Source: Arthrobacter sp. PM3 (GTDB taxonomy: Bacteria > Actinomycetota > Actinomycetes > Actinomycetales > Micrococcaceae). From it: a DNA stretch of 64,000 nucleotides. This document shows positions 1 through 9,605 of this stretch, piece after piece. Positions within the stretch are counted from its first letter, which is position 1. Each line of letters opens with the position of its first letter. The position numbers and the translations under genes were made by a program. The DNA is taken from contig NZ_CP022314.1 in NCBI RefSeq assembly GCF_003352915.1, forward strand, positions 2,575,172-2,639,171, read 5' to 3'. The notes under the pieces are model-generated. The model worked only from the letters and a program-made list of their open reading frames with translations, made no database searches and had not been told where the DNA came from.

Positions 1-3000
1 AGACCGCAGCCCAGTTTTTGATTGCTTGCCGTTGCTTGTCCAGCTCGATGGTCAGATTCCGGCCGTCGAGTACTGCTTTCAAGTCTCTGGCTAGACGCCA
101 GTCAAGGAGTGCGTGGTAAGCCATATTCGAATAATCACGCAGGCAGCGGTAGCAGGAAGACGAGCACTCCACGGAGTGCTCACCCGCCAGTTCATCCAGG
201 TAGGTGTCAATGTCGGCGAGGTATTCGTGAAGGATCTCGGGTCTTCCCAGGTGGGTGCTGAAGCCCGCGCCGTTCTCCAAGGTGTCGGCAAGGAAAGCGA
301 ACGTGGTTGGCTCGCCGTCCTTTAGCCCGGTAAAAATTCCGGCGTTGAATTCCTGGGATTGAATGTCTAGCTTCTTCGCAGCCACTGTCCTCATTAGGAA
401 GCTCAGTGAGTACCAAGCAGCTCGGCGGCCTTGAATAGAGTCATACGCGCCGTGTTGTTGAGGCGTTCCGGTGCTTAGATCTAGCCGTAGCCCCTGAAGC
501 TTGATTTCGGCTGACTGCGGTCCGTAGAACAGGAAGTCCGTCGGTTGAATTGTTCCCAGCGCAGCAGCGATGGAGGGCTCGGACTGGTCGGTGTGCACCG
601 CACTCGTCCCATCAGGAGCTATGGCTATGTAGCCGCCCCAGTAATCGTTCGGGAGGGCTTGCTTGAACTGGAAGGATTTGCCGGAGTTGTCATTGATCAC
701 ATACCGCTTCCCACGGCCCGAATATGCGACTGAACCGGGGAGGGAAACGGGCTGCAGTTTTTGGAGGTCGGCCACGGCCCGGATAGAGGTCGACTTGGGT
801 GACCAGGAGAAGTTGCCGTCAAAGTCTCGGGGGGTGCCTGCACGATATCCTTTGGGCTCCCGGAGATCGATGGTACTGAAGATTCCGGGGTCAGCTCCGC
901 ACTGTGGGCAAGAGCCGGCCGCGTATACCGAGCCTATTGGTTTTTCTTCCACGTATGCACACTGCCTGCATACATCGATTAGTCGTTGGTCACCCAATGC
1001 ATTGTCTTCAGCCGTAACTGTGCGACCAGCAGGGTAGAAGGAGGCCACTCCGATGACAGGATAAATTTTCCCGTCGCGCACCAGCTCACTGCCGGGAGCG
1101 AACTGGTTAACTGCCATCGCTGCATCGCGGTCGATTACATTGTCCGGCGGCCAGGGGAAAGCGGAGCTTGGTTTCTTGAGGTAGAGGTCCCGAACCTTTG
1201 AGGGGAACCCGAACATCGGCAGGAGGCCGCTTTCGGCCAACCGCTGACTAAGGTCGGAATGGCCGGGGATGTCACTGAAGGCAACCATGGAAATATCCTC
1301 AGCCAGGGAGGCGATACTGGCACGTGCAATGTCCAAGTCATCCTGGCTTAGGTTCGTGTATGTCGCCAAACCGGCCACCGCCTCCTCAACTGTTGCCCGG
1401 TTGTCATTGAGCCATCGACTTAGCAGTGGCTTCACCCTGGCCCAGTCCGATACCAACCCGAACTGGCCATGTGTGTTGTTACCTAATCCGGAGAATGCGT
1501 CATCCTGAGAGAGGGCGTCGGTAAAGCCGATGAATGCACGCCGGAGCGTTTCACTTCTCAGAGCACGTGTATAAATTTCGGGACGGTTGAGGGCCAGGTA
1601 TGGCTGCGGTGTTGGTTCACTGGTGATGAGTTCGGGCCGTCCAAAGTAATACTCATCGTGGCTACGGCCCCTGCACACGGTGAGTGACACCGCCATGGGC
1701 GTCAGACGTCGGCCGGCACGCCCTACGCGCTGCTGGTAGTTGAATCGGGTGGGTGGCATGTTGGCCAAGATGACGGAATCGAGGGCGCCAATATCGACGC
1801 CAGCTTCCATCGTTGTGGTGACGGAGAGCAGCTCAATCCCGTCGGACTTCTTGTTCTCCGTCTGGTTGAGGAAAACATTCTGGAACCGGGCTTGCCGGGA
1901 TTGGGCGGCGAGCCGATCGGTTTGGCCGGTAAGTTCGGCCGCGGTGAGACGGAACTGGCCCTGGCCATAAATGGCCTTATGCCCGTAATAATCAAGTTCT
2001 GTCCCATGGGCAGTTGCCTCTGGGAGGTCCTTACCGCAGTACGTGCACAGACCGCACCCAAATACCAGGTGTCGGCGTCGGCAGTTCTGACATGTCCATT
2101 CACTGCTGGAGGGCTGGTAGATGGTTGCCATCTCGGCGTGGATGAGAAAGTTGGATACTGCGTCGCCCCATACCTTCCGGACCAATGTCTGAACGTCATC
2201 AACGTCCATGTCGAACTTCAGCGAGACTGCCTGCCAGAAGGTCTTCAGCTTCCTCGGTGGCGTGTCGGAAACGTTTCTCATGCCGGCGAATCGGCGCATT
2301 CCTGCAAGGATGCGCAGGCTGGACTGTGCGATGGCAGCCGGAGAGGATGGGACATTCTCAGTGGCGCTGACAGATCCCACGAGTCCAACCCAACCTAAAC
2401 CTAGCGACTCATAGTCGCGTCCTACCCCAGAAAATAATCCGTCAATGATTTCCTTCTGCACGTTTTTGTCTATGGCACTCTCGAGCTTCTTCTGGGCAGT
2501 GGATAGGTCTGTTTTCCGTGCTGGTGAAGGATCCCAGCGGTAGATAGACGACCAGGATGAGGGGACTTTCTCGTCAGTTTGCTGGAGAGAAGCCGATGGA
2601 CCGCCGGGATTTGTACCCATCTCCACAAGCCGCTGACTAACACGGTCGGTGAGAACGGGAAGTGAAGGAGATTGAGTAAGTCGGCGGATGGCTTCCGTTT
2701 CCGGCACGTCACTCTCAAGGTCCCACACGTCCTGCAGGAGGGTGAATGCGTTCAGATCCTTGGCACGCAGGCGTTTGATCGCGTCCTTGGACTCTGCGGT
2801 CTTCCTTCCGTCGACGAAATGTTCCTTGGCTAACGGAATATCGACTGCAATCTGATCCGTTGCCGCAAGTTCCGTACGGAGGAGCAACCGCAACAGGTCC
2901 TGGTAGTGGCGGAGGCTGATTCCGGAAGATAACTTGGCCGCGTCCTGCCGGCTGTCCGTGAAGACGATGGTTTTCCGGTTCGCGGGCTCGAGGTCTTGGA

Positions 3001-5212
3001 GCAGTTCTGTGATGAGCACCTGATTTATTTTTTCGAACCCGGTGCGCATGGCCCGAATGGGTGATCTTTGACGTTTCTTGTCTGACGATGCCACTGGCCC
3101 ATCAGCGGTGTGGGTTACCTCCCAGTCATCGGCGCAATTAGGGCACCGCGTCGGGAACGGCGACAACTGCTCTGGGTTCCGTTTGAAGACGCCCGAATTT
3201 TGGCCGCGCTTGCCTGCTGGTGTGGCCACGTGGAACGTCCAGCCTGTGTGGTCGTTACTTCCGGTCGGACGGAGCTCGCCCGTCTCGGGCCTGAGGATTG
3301 AGCGCCTGAATGCGTACTCTACTTTTTTGCCGTCTGCAGTCCATTCCCGATCCTCCAAATCCGGGTTCTGCTTCTGCGGCCAGTAAAGAAGGTAGTTATT
3401 GGCTGTCCGCTCGAGACCCGCCTGATCGGGTAGATGTTCGATGTCGGACAGGTCTGCCAGCAGGGTTACAGACTTTCCCGGTGGCTGGGTCGAACCGGCG
3501 GGTACGTACCCTCCCAGGAAGACGTCTCCACAATTTTGGCAGTACAGGAATTCCAGTACTCTGGAGCCGCATAGGCACCGGCTGACCGGTTCGGAGTACA
3601 GGCGCCCTACAGGACGTGTCGGACTGCGCCCTTCCTGAACTTCAGGGCACGCCGGGTCGGTGCAAGCCCACATACCCGGTACGTTGCGGAAGAAAAGATG
3701 GCTTCGCAGTAGAGGCCATCTGACCGCGCCTGCCTTCTCCGGAGAGGCTGCAGCAGCTTTTAAGAGCTTCTGTACTGCCTGTCGGCGCGAATCTTCAGGC
3801 AGCGCGGGGAATAGATGATGTTCGATCTGCTTAAGAGACTTCGCCTGCGGTTTTGATTGAGGATCCCCGTTTTCTGCCAGGAAGAAGACGTTACTCAGGG
3901 CACTGGCTCCCGTGAGCTCGTCCGTGTGGCCGGGGACGCCGTCTGGGGTTGCGAATCCCGTTTCCGACAGGTCTAGAGTCGGATCCTGTGCGCGGATGAG
4001 CTGTCCGGAAAGGAAATCAAATGATTCGCGCGGCACACCAAAGAATTCCTCAACGAAGGCCTCGTCCCGGTTAGATTCCAAGGAGGCTGAGGCGGCGATA
4101 ACTTGGAACTGGCTGGAGTCTTCGGCCAGTCCGAGCCTCATCTTGAAGTTGCGGATGAGCAGCGCGACTTCTGTGCCGGCGGTACCTCTGTAGGAGTGCA
4201 GTTCATCGACGATGAAAGTGAATCGATGGTCAGAACTGGCTTGAAGCCATTCACGGGTTGAGTCGAAGTACGGACTGTCACGCTCGCGCAGGAGCAGGAC
4301 GTTGAGCATCGAATAGTTGGTGATGAGGATGTCGGGGGCAGCGTGGGCCATGTCCCACCTGGAGACCATCTCAGCTCCGCCAAGATGGGGCATGAAGTAC
4401 TTAGACTCGTCATCGAGCTGTTGCATCTGGGTACTGCGTTGGTCGATATCTTGAAGATAGGAGCGGAGATTTCCCACGGCAACTTTATTGTCTACTGCTC
4501 CGGTGACGGGCGTTGCCCCGGTGTACCGACCGAAGTAAAAGCGGTGCCCGCGCCTGTTCTTGTCCAACCACGTCCGGGCCGCGTCACTGTCCAGTGCCTT
4601 CCGCAGCCGGATCAGCTGATCATCAACCAGCGCGTTCATCGGATACAAAATGATGGAGCGGACAGCTTTGGTGCGTCCAGCCTCTGTCTCCCGCTGTGGC
4701 ACAAACGGACTATCTGCCCCTCTCCACCATGTCGCGACGGATGATCCGTGACCGGTCCAGGAGGTTGATTCGGCCAAAAGGTTAGAAAGTAGGGGCAGAA
4801 GAAAGGCCTCCGTCTTACCTGCACCGGTGCCTGCGGTCACCACCACATTGCGTTTATCCCTTACGGCCGATGTCAGGGCTGACTCCTGGTGAGTGTACAG
4901 GTCCCGACCGGCAGGCACGAGACCGGTCCGGGCGAACTCAACCAAGTCCTTTGAGGCGTGCGCGTGTTGTACTGACTCCTCGAAGGACTGCGTGGAGGCC
5001 ACGTATTCGGGGCGCAGTTCGATGAAGGGTTCCCTGTAGACGCCGTTGTCCTTGTCGAGGATCCGACGTCGTTCTGCTTCAAGGTTTTCGTCAGCCAGCC
5101 CGAACGGTGTGTCGTAATAACGAAAATATGACTCCCGCAAGTGGTCGAACGTCTCCACGATGTCTAAAGGCATGATGTCGGCTTTCTGTAGGAACGAGTG
5201 GCAGCGTTGCAT
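1..5212 (-). CDS. DEAD/DEAH-box helicase with C-terminal DUF1998-type domain (3' end cut by window edge)
   Basis: One open frame runs from an ATG at 5212 off the left edge (at least 1,737 residues), so the C-terminus is missing. Walker A GTGAGKTE lies near residue 128, the DEAH-like box (VDELHS) near 336, and motif VI QRVGRAGR near 1,160. Cys pairs recur (CQNCGD, RCPNCADDW, CTYCGK, CRQCA), and a DUF1998-like CYRCLRDYSN lies near 1,680. DUF1998 helicases include MrfA and the DISARM and Druantia helicases. MrfA is about half this size; the length suggests a DruE-like protein or a DrmA-DrmB-like fusion. The start lies 5 bases after the upstream stop, so it is the last gene of a three-gene operon. 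ATP-dependent DNA translocase or helicase in phage defence is inferred; the exact system is not established. Confidence 0.88.
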   Translation of the reverse strand, partial: MQRCHSFLQKADIMPLDIVETFDHLRESYFRYYDTPFGLADENLEAERRRILDKDNGVYREPFIELRPEYVASTQSFEESVQHAHASKDLVEFARTGLVPAGRDLYTHQESALTSAVRDKRNVVVTAGTGAGKTEAFLLPLLSNLLAESTSWTGHGSSVATWWRGADSPFVPQRETEAGRTKAVRSIILYPMNALVDDQLIRLRKALDSDAARTWLDKNRRGHRFYFGRYTGATPVTGAVDNKVAVGNLRSYLQDIDQRSTQMQQLDDESKYFMPHLGGAEMVSRWDMAHAAPDILITNYSMLNVLLLRERDSPYFDSTREWLQASSDHRFTFIVDELHSYRGTAGTEVALLIRNFKMRLGLAEDSSQFQVIAASASLESNRDEAFVEEFFGVPRESFDFLSGQLIRAQDPTLDLSETGFATPDGVPGHTDELTGASALSNVFFLAENGDPQSKPQAKSLKQIEHHLFPALPEDSRRQAVQKLLKAAAASPEKAGAVRWPLLRSHLFFRNVPGMWACTDPACPEVQEGRSPTRPVGRLYSEPVSRCLCGSRVLEFLYCQNCGDVFLGGYVPAGSTQPPGKSVTLLADLSDIEHLPDQAGLERTANNYLLYWPQKQNPDLEDREWTADGKKVEYAFRRSILRPETGELRPTGSNDHTGWTFHVATPAGKRGQNSGVFKRNPEQLSPFPTRCPNCADDWEVTHTADGPVASSDKKRQRSPIRAMRTGFEKINQVLITELLQDLEPANRKTIVFTDSRQDAAKLSSGISLRHYQDLLRLLLRTELAATDQIAVDIPLAKEHFVDGRKTAESKDAIKRLRAKDLNAFTLLQDVWDLESDVPETEAIRRLTQSPSLPVLTDRVSQRLVEMGTNPGGPSASLQQTDEKVPSSWSSIYRWDPSPARKTDLSTAQKKLESAIDKNVQKEIIDGLFSGVGRDYESLGLGWVGLVGSVSATENVPSSPAAIAQSSLRILAGMRRFAGMRNVSDTPPRKLKTFWQAVSLKFDMDVDDVQTLVRKVWGDAVSNFLIHAEMATIYQPSSSEWTCQNCRRRHLVFGCGLCTYCGKDLPEATAHGTELDYYGHKAIYGQGQFRLTAAELTGQTDRLAAQSRQARFQNVFLNQTENKKSDGIELLSVTTTMEAGVDIGALDSVILANMPPTRFNYQQRVGRAGRRLTPMAVSLTVCRGRSHDEYYFGRPELITSEPTPQPYLALNRPEIYTRALRSETLRRAFIGFTDALSQDDAFSGLGNNTHGQFGLVSDWARVKPLLSRWLNDNRATVEEAVAGLATYTNLSQDDLDIARASIASLAEDISMVAFSDIPGHSDLSQRLAESGLLPMFGFPSKVRDLYLKKPSSAFPWPPDNVIDRDAAMAVNQFAPGSELVRDGKIYPVIGVASFYPAGRTVTAEDNALGDQRLIDVCRQCAYVEEKPIGSVYAAGSCPQCGADPGIFSTIDLREPKGYRAGTPRDFDGNFSWSPKSTSIRAVADLQKLQPVSLPGSVAYSGRGKRYVINDNSGKSFQFKQALPNDYWGGYIAIAPDGTSAVHTDQSEPSIAAALGTIQPTDFLFYGPQSAEIKLQGLRLDLSTGTPQQHGAYDSIQGRRAAWYSLSFLMRTVAAKKLDIQSQEFNAGIFTGLKDGEPTTFAFLADTLENGAGFSTHLGRPEILHEYLADIDTYLDELAGEHSVECSSSCYRCLRDYSNMAYHALLDWRLARDLKAVLDGRNLTIELDKQRQAIKNWAAV

Positions 5213-5217
5213 ATGCT

Positions 5218-6126
5218 CTAATGCACTTGCAGGTGTTGGTGAATGGATCGAGCGACGGCTAGAGCAACAGAGTGGGGTACATTCTCATACGCCCATGCCC
5301 CGCCCAGCGACTTGACGGGGCTGACTCCGCTGCACAGGGCCAGTGCTCGCCGGTGTTCCACCGGTAGCGGCAGGGTCGCATTGACACGGAGTGTCCCGAT
5401 GGGATCTGCGCTTTCTTCAAGGATCTTCAATTGGAGACACTGCCTGTCCACTTCGGACATGGCCAGGCACATACCTTCGGCATAGCCAACTGAGGACCAG
5501 AGCCCTGATGTGAACAACCAGTATTGCCACCGTCCGTTCACCGTTTGCCTGAACAATCCGTCCCGGCGGAAGGCCTCCACGTGAGTGAACTCCCGTTGGA
5601 AGATGTTGAACATCTCAACTGCTGCTCCGTAAGTGTTGGGTCCCGCTGATCGAGGCCCGGGACCGAGCAGAGGAAGCTCTGCGGCAATGGACAAAGCAGC
5701 GCAAGGGAAGAACGACACTCCTGCAGCGCCGGCAACCTCCCTCAGTTCTGCTTCACTGTCGTATTCAAGGAGAAGGACCCTTGGGTCGCCGAGCGGGGCT
5801 GTTCCGGTTTTCGGGGGTCCGACCCTGTGCAGCACAGCTTCCGCTTCGAGCCGGTCTTCTAACTCCGTTGTGCGTTTGCCGATGACCAATGCAAACGCCG
5901 AGGACCCTGGAAGTTGTGTCAACACCGTTGGCCGGATTCGCCATTTGCTCTCCGACCACAACAAATCCAGATGCCCCAACACCTCCAAACGTCGCAGATA
6001 CGCTCGAGCAGCATTCGTTCTGGCATACGGAAGACCGTCCATCAACGCGGCGACTGATGACGTCACGTCAGAAAGGCGGCCGTGCCCACGAAAACTTAAC
6101 CACTTTAGGACTAGGTCACCGTCCAT
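5218..6126 (-). CDS. Uncharacterised protein, middle gene of candidate defence operon
   Basis: This is a 302-residue protein that I do not recognise. The N-terminal 70 residues look like a winged helix (YLRRLEVLGHLDLLW followed by a W and a beta-like segment). The rest is mixed alpha/beta with no signal peptide or membrane segment. It overlaps the end of the 689-aa gene by 11 bases and ends 5 bases before the helicase start, which implies translational coupling and joint function. By position it could be an accessory or DNA-binding subunit of the helicase system; that is inference from context only. Confidence 0.8.
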   Translation of the reverse strand: MDGDLVLKWLSFRGHGRLSDVTSSVAALMDGLPYARTNAARAYLRRLEVLGHLDLLWSESKWRIRPTVLTQLPGSSAFALVIGKRTTELEDRLEAEAVLHRVGPPKTGTAPLGDPRVLLLEYDSEAELREVAGAAGVSFFPCAALSIAAELPLLGPGPRSAGPNTYGAAVEMFNIFQREFTHVEAFRRDGLFRQTVNGRWQYWLFTSGLWSSVGYAEGMCLAMSEVDRQCLQLKILEESADPIGTLRVNATLPLPVEHRRALALCSGVSPVKSLGGAWAYENVPHSVALAVARSIHQHLQVH

Positions 6127-8185
6127 TGATGCTGTCCTCCATTGACTGCGACAAATATGCTCTCCACAAGCGGTCCGGGTTGCCGATGGTTTCGCCAGCG
6201 GCCCGGCGCCAAAAAGCCCGGGCCTGGCCGTCTATCGATCCGAAGTTCGGTGGATCAGCCGCAATCCGCTGGGGCTGCGACAGCTTTCCTGCTTGTTCAG
6301 TCAAAACAAAGGTTGTACCCTTTGGGACAGAGATTTTCCACCGGTAGGAATCGGGGAATCCGAGCCCTGTGATGAAGAGGGGAATAGGAGGTTCACCACA
6401 CCTTTGCACCAGTCCCGAGGGAGTCACGAACCATACAGCGGCGTCCCGTCCCCGTCTGCAGAGCACGAACTCGAGCGCTCGCGTTTTTGGCATCGCGCCG
6501 CCCGGAGGCATGACCTCGTCGTGACCGTTGGTGTGCGCCGCTTCCCACTGAGCTGCAGAGCCGGTGGAGTGGACGAAAAAATCCAAGGCGACGCCAGCGA
6601 CAGAAACTGTGTGCTTCCCCTCCGCAAAGGGCCCGGCGAGCCGAAGGGGAAAGAGGGAACCGTTGGCCTTCACTTGTGTTCCGGGCAGTCTGTTGTCAAG
6701 TACAACGTGAACGTACTCGTTAGAGGATCCCTCGGGAAGCTGCACATCCGGCTCACCTCCTAGCAGGTAGTGACGGCCCCCGACATCCGTCCGCAATTCA
6801 AGACCGTTCGCAAGTTTAGGCCGCAAGCTCGGAGGTGCTTTCAGGAGCTGGCCAAGGCTATTGAACGAACCCGCCACTGACAGGTCAATCGGCTCCACTA
6901 ACGACACGTCTACATACACGACCCATCCGGGAAAGACCTTGCCGCGAAGCTTCCAATACCCGGGCGCGGCACTTTTGGTGAGGAGCTCGTCCATCTCTGC
7001 TACGTCATTGTCCTGCACAACGAACACGTGGGGCTCGTCCGGCGTGGCGTCGGGCACCGACTGCCAGCGGCCCGATGAAGGATCGATGCGCAAGATCCAC
7101 ACTTGACGCACATTCTTGGTCAGGACCGCTTTGGCTCCTGTTGCCCGAAAACGGTGATTAATCAGAGAAGCGCCTTGGGGGAGGCAGCCTGCTACTACGT
7201 CGTAGACAGAACCGTAATCTGGTTTTTGGATGGAGAAGAGTGAACCGTTGTCCTGCCTAAGTTCGTCCCTATCCAACCGACGATCGATAGGGACTACCCA
7301 GCTGATCGACCAGTCCTCTGGGTCGATACACATGCTCAGGTCCAACCGCACCCGGCCCTCGGCTGCAGTCGGTCCGGAGGTTTCCTCGGCAGCCAATTTG
7401 GCTATCACCGCTAAGAGCAACGGATTTCCCGAGCCTTTTTGAACCAGGTCCACGAACGCCGTGGAGAAACCCCGTGGCTTGTCTAGCCACAGGCGGAGTA
7501 AGGCTAACAACTGATCTGGTGACGGTCTGGAGTTGCGATCAACACGGAGCCGGTCAAAAAAACCGGACAATCGATCCCGGTCGGACGCTTTCAACACGGT
7601 TTGAGAAAGCGGATAGCCGATTCTGTTGAAGGTCTCATGAGTGCGGATAGTGCTCGGGCCTAAGAGACCCTGGTTTCTTTCTATCCAGTCATCGAGCGTC
7701 TGCCACATCTCAGCAACTACATCGAAGTGCTTATGGATCCCGGTCGCGGTGAGCCTGTTTGGACCGGACGTCATCAGGTCGACCAGCCGAGGGTAATAAG
7801 CGGCAGAGGAGAATTTTCCGTCGTTGCGCATTCTGGACCCTGCGATGACGGTCACGGCCAACACAGGCAGGCATGGTGGGGGTTGATCCTGCGCACCCTT
7901 CCTCCAGGAGGCGAGCCGCCGGTCAATAGGCTCGAATACTGTGGACTTGTCGGTTTGCCGGAGCTCTGCGAGAACAGCCGAGCGCAGTGACCCCGCCGGA
8001 TCGGGCAGGAGAGGACAAATCCGTGCCAGTTCCTCATCATCGAGAAACATGATGACGGGTTCATCAGGCTGTTTCATCGAGAAGAATTTATCCGACAGCG
8101 CCCACTGCCATCGGTCGTAGTCCATATGATTTTCCAAAACTTCCTTGTCCCCCACCTGCATCACTGTAATTGGTGCCACCGACAC
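6116..8185 (-). CDS. Uncharacterised 689-aa protein, first gene of candidate defence operon
   Basis: The protein has no motif I can name. Residues about 130-260 contain a helical region with conserved-looking pieces (HFDVVAEMWQTLDDW, RIGYPLSQTVL, LSGFFDRL). The C-terminal half is rich in beta strands and Gly/Pro. No membrane segment or signal peptide is visible. It is the promoter-proximal gene of the operon, and its 3' end overlaps the 302-aa gene. Order and sizes (about 690, 300 and over 1,737 aa) recall the druF-druG-druE part of Druantia type II, but no methyltransferase gene is visible beside it and I cannot confirm homology. Confidence 0.82.
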   Translation of the reverse strand: MSVAPITVMQVGDKEVLENHMDYDRWQWALSDKFFSMKQPDEPVIMFLDDEELARICPLLPDPAGSLRSAVLAELRQTDKSTVFEPIDRRLASWRKGAQDQPPPCLPVLAVTVIAGSRMRNDGKFSSAAYYPRLVDLMTSGPNRLTATGIHKHFDVVAEMWQTLDDWIERNQGLLGPSTIRTHETFNRIGYPLSQTVLKASDRDRLSGFFDRLRVDRNSRPSPDQLLALLRLWLDKPRGFSTAFVDLVQKGSGNPLLLAVIAKLAAEETSGPTAAEGRVRLDLSMCIDPEDWSISWVVPIDRRLDRDELRQDNGSLFSIQKPDYGSVYDVVAGCLPQGASLINHRFRATGAKAVLTKNVRQVWILRIDPSSGRWQSVPDATPDEPHVFVVQDNDVAEMDELLTKSAAPGYWKLRGKVFPGWVVYVDVSLVEPIDLSVAGSFNSLGQLLKAPPSLRPKLANGLELRTDVGGRHYLLGGEPDVQLPEGSSNEYVHVVLDNRLPGTQVKANGSLFPLRLAGPFAEGKHTVSVAGVALDFFVHSTGSAAQWEAAHTNGHDEVMPPGGAMPKTRALEFVLCRRGRDAAVWFVTPSGLVQRCGEPPIPLFITGLGFPDSYRWKISVPKGTTFVLTEQAGKLSQPQRIAADPPNFGSIDGQARAFWRRAAGETIGNPDRLWRAYLSQSMEDSINGR

Positions 8186-8449
8186 TCTTGGTTGACCACG
8201 CTGCAGAGGAGCTAAGAAAAGTCACGGGACACCAGTACCGCCGGGCACGCTCGGGACTAGGCGGCAGCCCAGGAGCTGACCCCCGTCTTGCCGCGATCGG
8301 CCACGCCTGTGCTTACGAAAGGCATTGTTCAATGGAATCAAACAGCGAGCCTCCCACCGTCGTTTTCGGCTTGTGGGACGCTCCTACCCAGTCATTAGTG
8401 CAATTGACTTGAGTGCCGGAGCGGGCGTACCGAGAACGAGTGGGAAGAG

Positions 8450-8854
8450 ATGCGCGAAGCGGCGGAGGGCTTTCTCATCTCAACTGCCGAGAAGGGCGGT
8501 ATGACAGACTATGGCACCCTGAACCGTGCGATTTCGGAGGAAACGGGGCATCGACCATTTAACTTTGGGCAAGAGCCGGAGCGCGCGGCGATAAGACGTC
8601 TTCTACGCGAGATTTCGCTAAAGACTAACGAACAGCATGGTGTCATGCTTTCGGCTCTAGTTACGCACCGGGGCTCGAACGACGAAGGTGCCGGTTTCTA
8701 CAAACTTGCGGCCGAACTCGGAAAGATGCCACGGAAGCCATCCGAGGACGACAAGCTTCAGGCTCTCGTTCGCCTGACTCGAGAAGTGCATGAGCACTAC
8801 GCTCGCCGAGGCATGACCGATCGCGCTACGGCCAGTCAACCGCAGTCTTCGTGA
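8450..8854 (+). CDS. Small uncharacterised protein divergent from the helicase operon
   Basis: A 134-residue soluble protein begins with ATG after the purine-rich GTGGGAAGAG. An in-frame TGA at 8405-8407 with no other start before 8450 fixes the start. It is predicted to be mostly helical, with RRLLREISLKTNEQHGVMLSALV in the middle, a charged C-terminal half and a polar tail. It is transcribed divergently from the helicase operon across about 260 bases and may be a regulator or accessory factor. No family is recognised. Confidence 0.6.
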   Translation: MREAAEGFLISTAEKGGMTDYGTLNRAISEETGHRPFNFGQEPERAAIRRLLREISLKTNEQHGVMLSALVTHRGSNDEGAGFYKLAAELGKMPRKPSEDDKLQALVRLTREVHEHYARRGMTDRATASQPQSS

Positions 8855-9605
8855 AGTCAGGGCTAAAAGGGCTGCATCATTCAGCAGTGAAAAAGCCTGA
8901 GCACAGTGTCGAAAGGACGGTTCGTCCGTTCTTTATACGAGAGCCGTAAGCGCCCGGTTGTGGCTCGCCAAACGATGGCAACGTGGGACTGTTCCTGGGG
9001 GCGAAGACCAAACTCTCCTCCGCTGCCTAACAGAATCGGTGCGGGCGGCTCAGAACAAGGGGCGAGGGACTCGTAGCTGGCGAGGTCGCTGGACATCCGT
9101 GGGTGCCATCTCGATCACGGACAGCACGTCGTCTTTGCCCAGTTGCGGCCGCTCCGTCGGGCTTATGAGCTGCTTAAGGCTGTCCTCGATCCGGTGGTCA
9201 GCGCACCGTCCGGGACCGGCCTCAGTACCGTCGCCCCGCCGGCCTTGATAGCACCTGCCACTTTGTCCGCTGTTCCCGCCACAGTATTCTCCACACCTCG
9301 TTTGGTTTCTCTCGCGAGATTAGCACTGCCTGCGCTCGTGCCTGCTCAGGCGATGGGTCCGTGCGCAGTGCTCACACCTGCAAGTTCTGGTGCAGCAGTT
9401 CGCTGAGCATTTTCAGCAGTGCCTGCATCTTCGTCTTGTGGCCCAGAGCCTAGAGGCTGCGGTTGTCAAGGGTCGCCGTAGAGTTCATGACCGTCTTGCC
9501 GCCCTTGCATTCAACGGGTGCGGTAACATTGCTCGGTCACAAAGTTCCTCACCACTCCGAAGTGGCGCCTGCTTTGCAAGGACCATCGTGTGTGAAGATG
9601 TTGGG
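8855..9605. other. No supported gene
   Basis: Open frames here are short, overlap one another on both strands and lack ribosome binding sites or recognisable domains. The stretch may hold the promoter of the 428-aa gene starting at 9606, and may be decayed coding DNA. I see no RNA gene or repeat in it. Confidence 0.4.

Noticed and set aside
1-5212. The helicase as MrfA (YprA)-type repair helicase
   Set aside because: MrfA is about 750 residues with the four-Cys end only; this protein is over 1,737 residues with several extra Cys clusters and two coupled partners.
9390-9605. Upstream extension of the 428-aa protein
   Set aside because: The extra 72 codons are Cys/Arg-rich without protein-like pattern; the ATG at 9606 begins the regular helical sequence.
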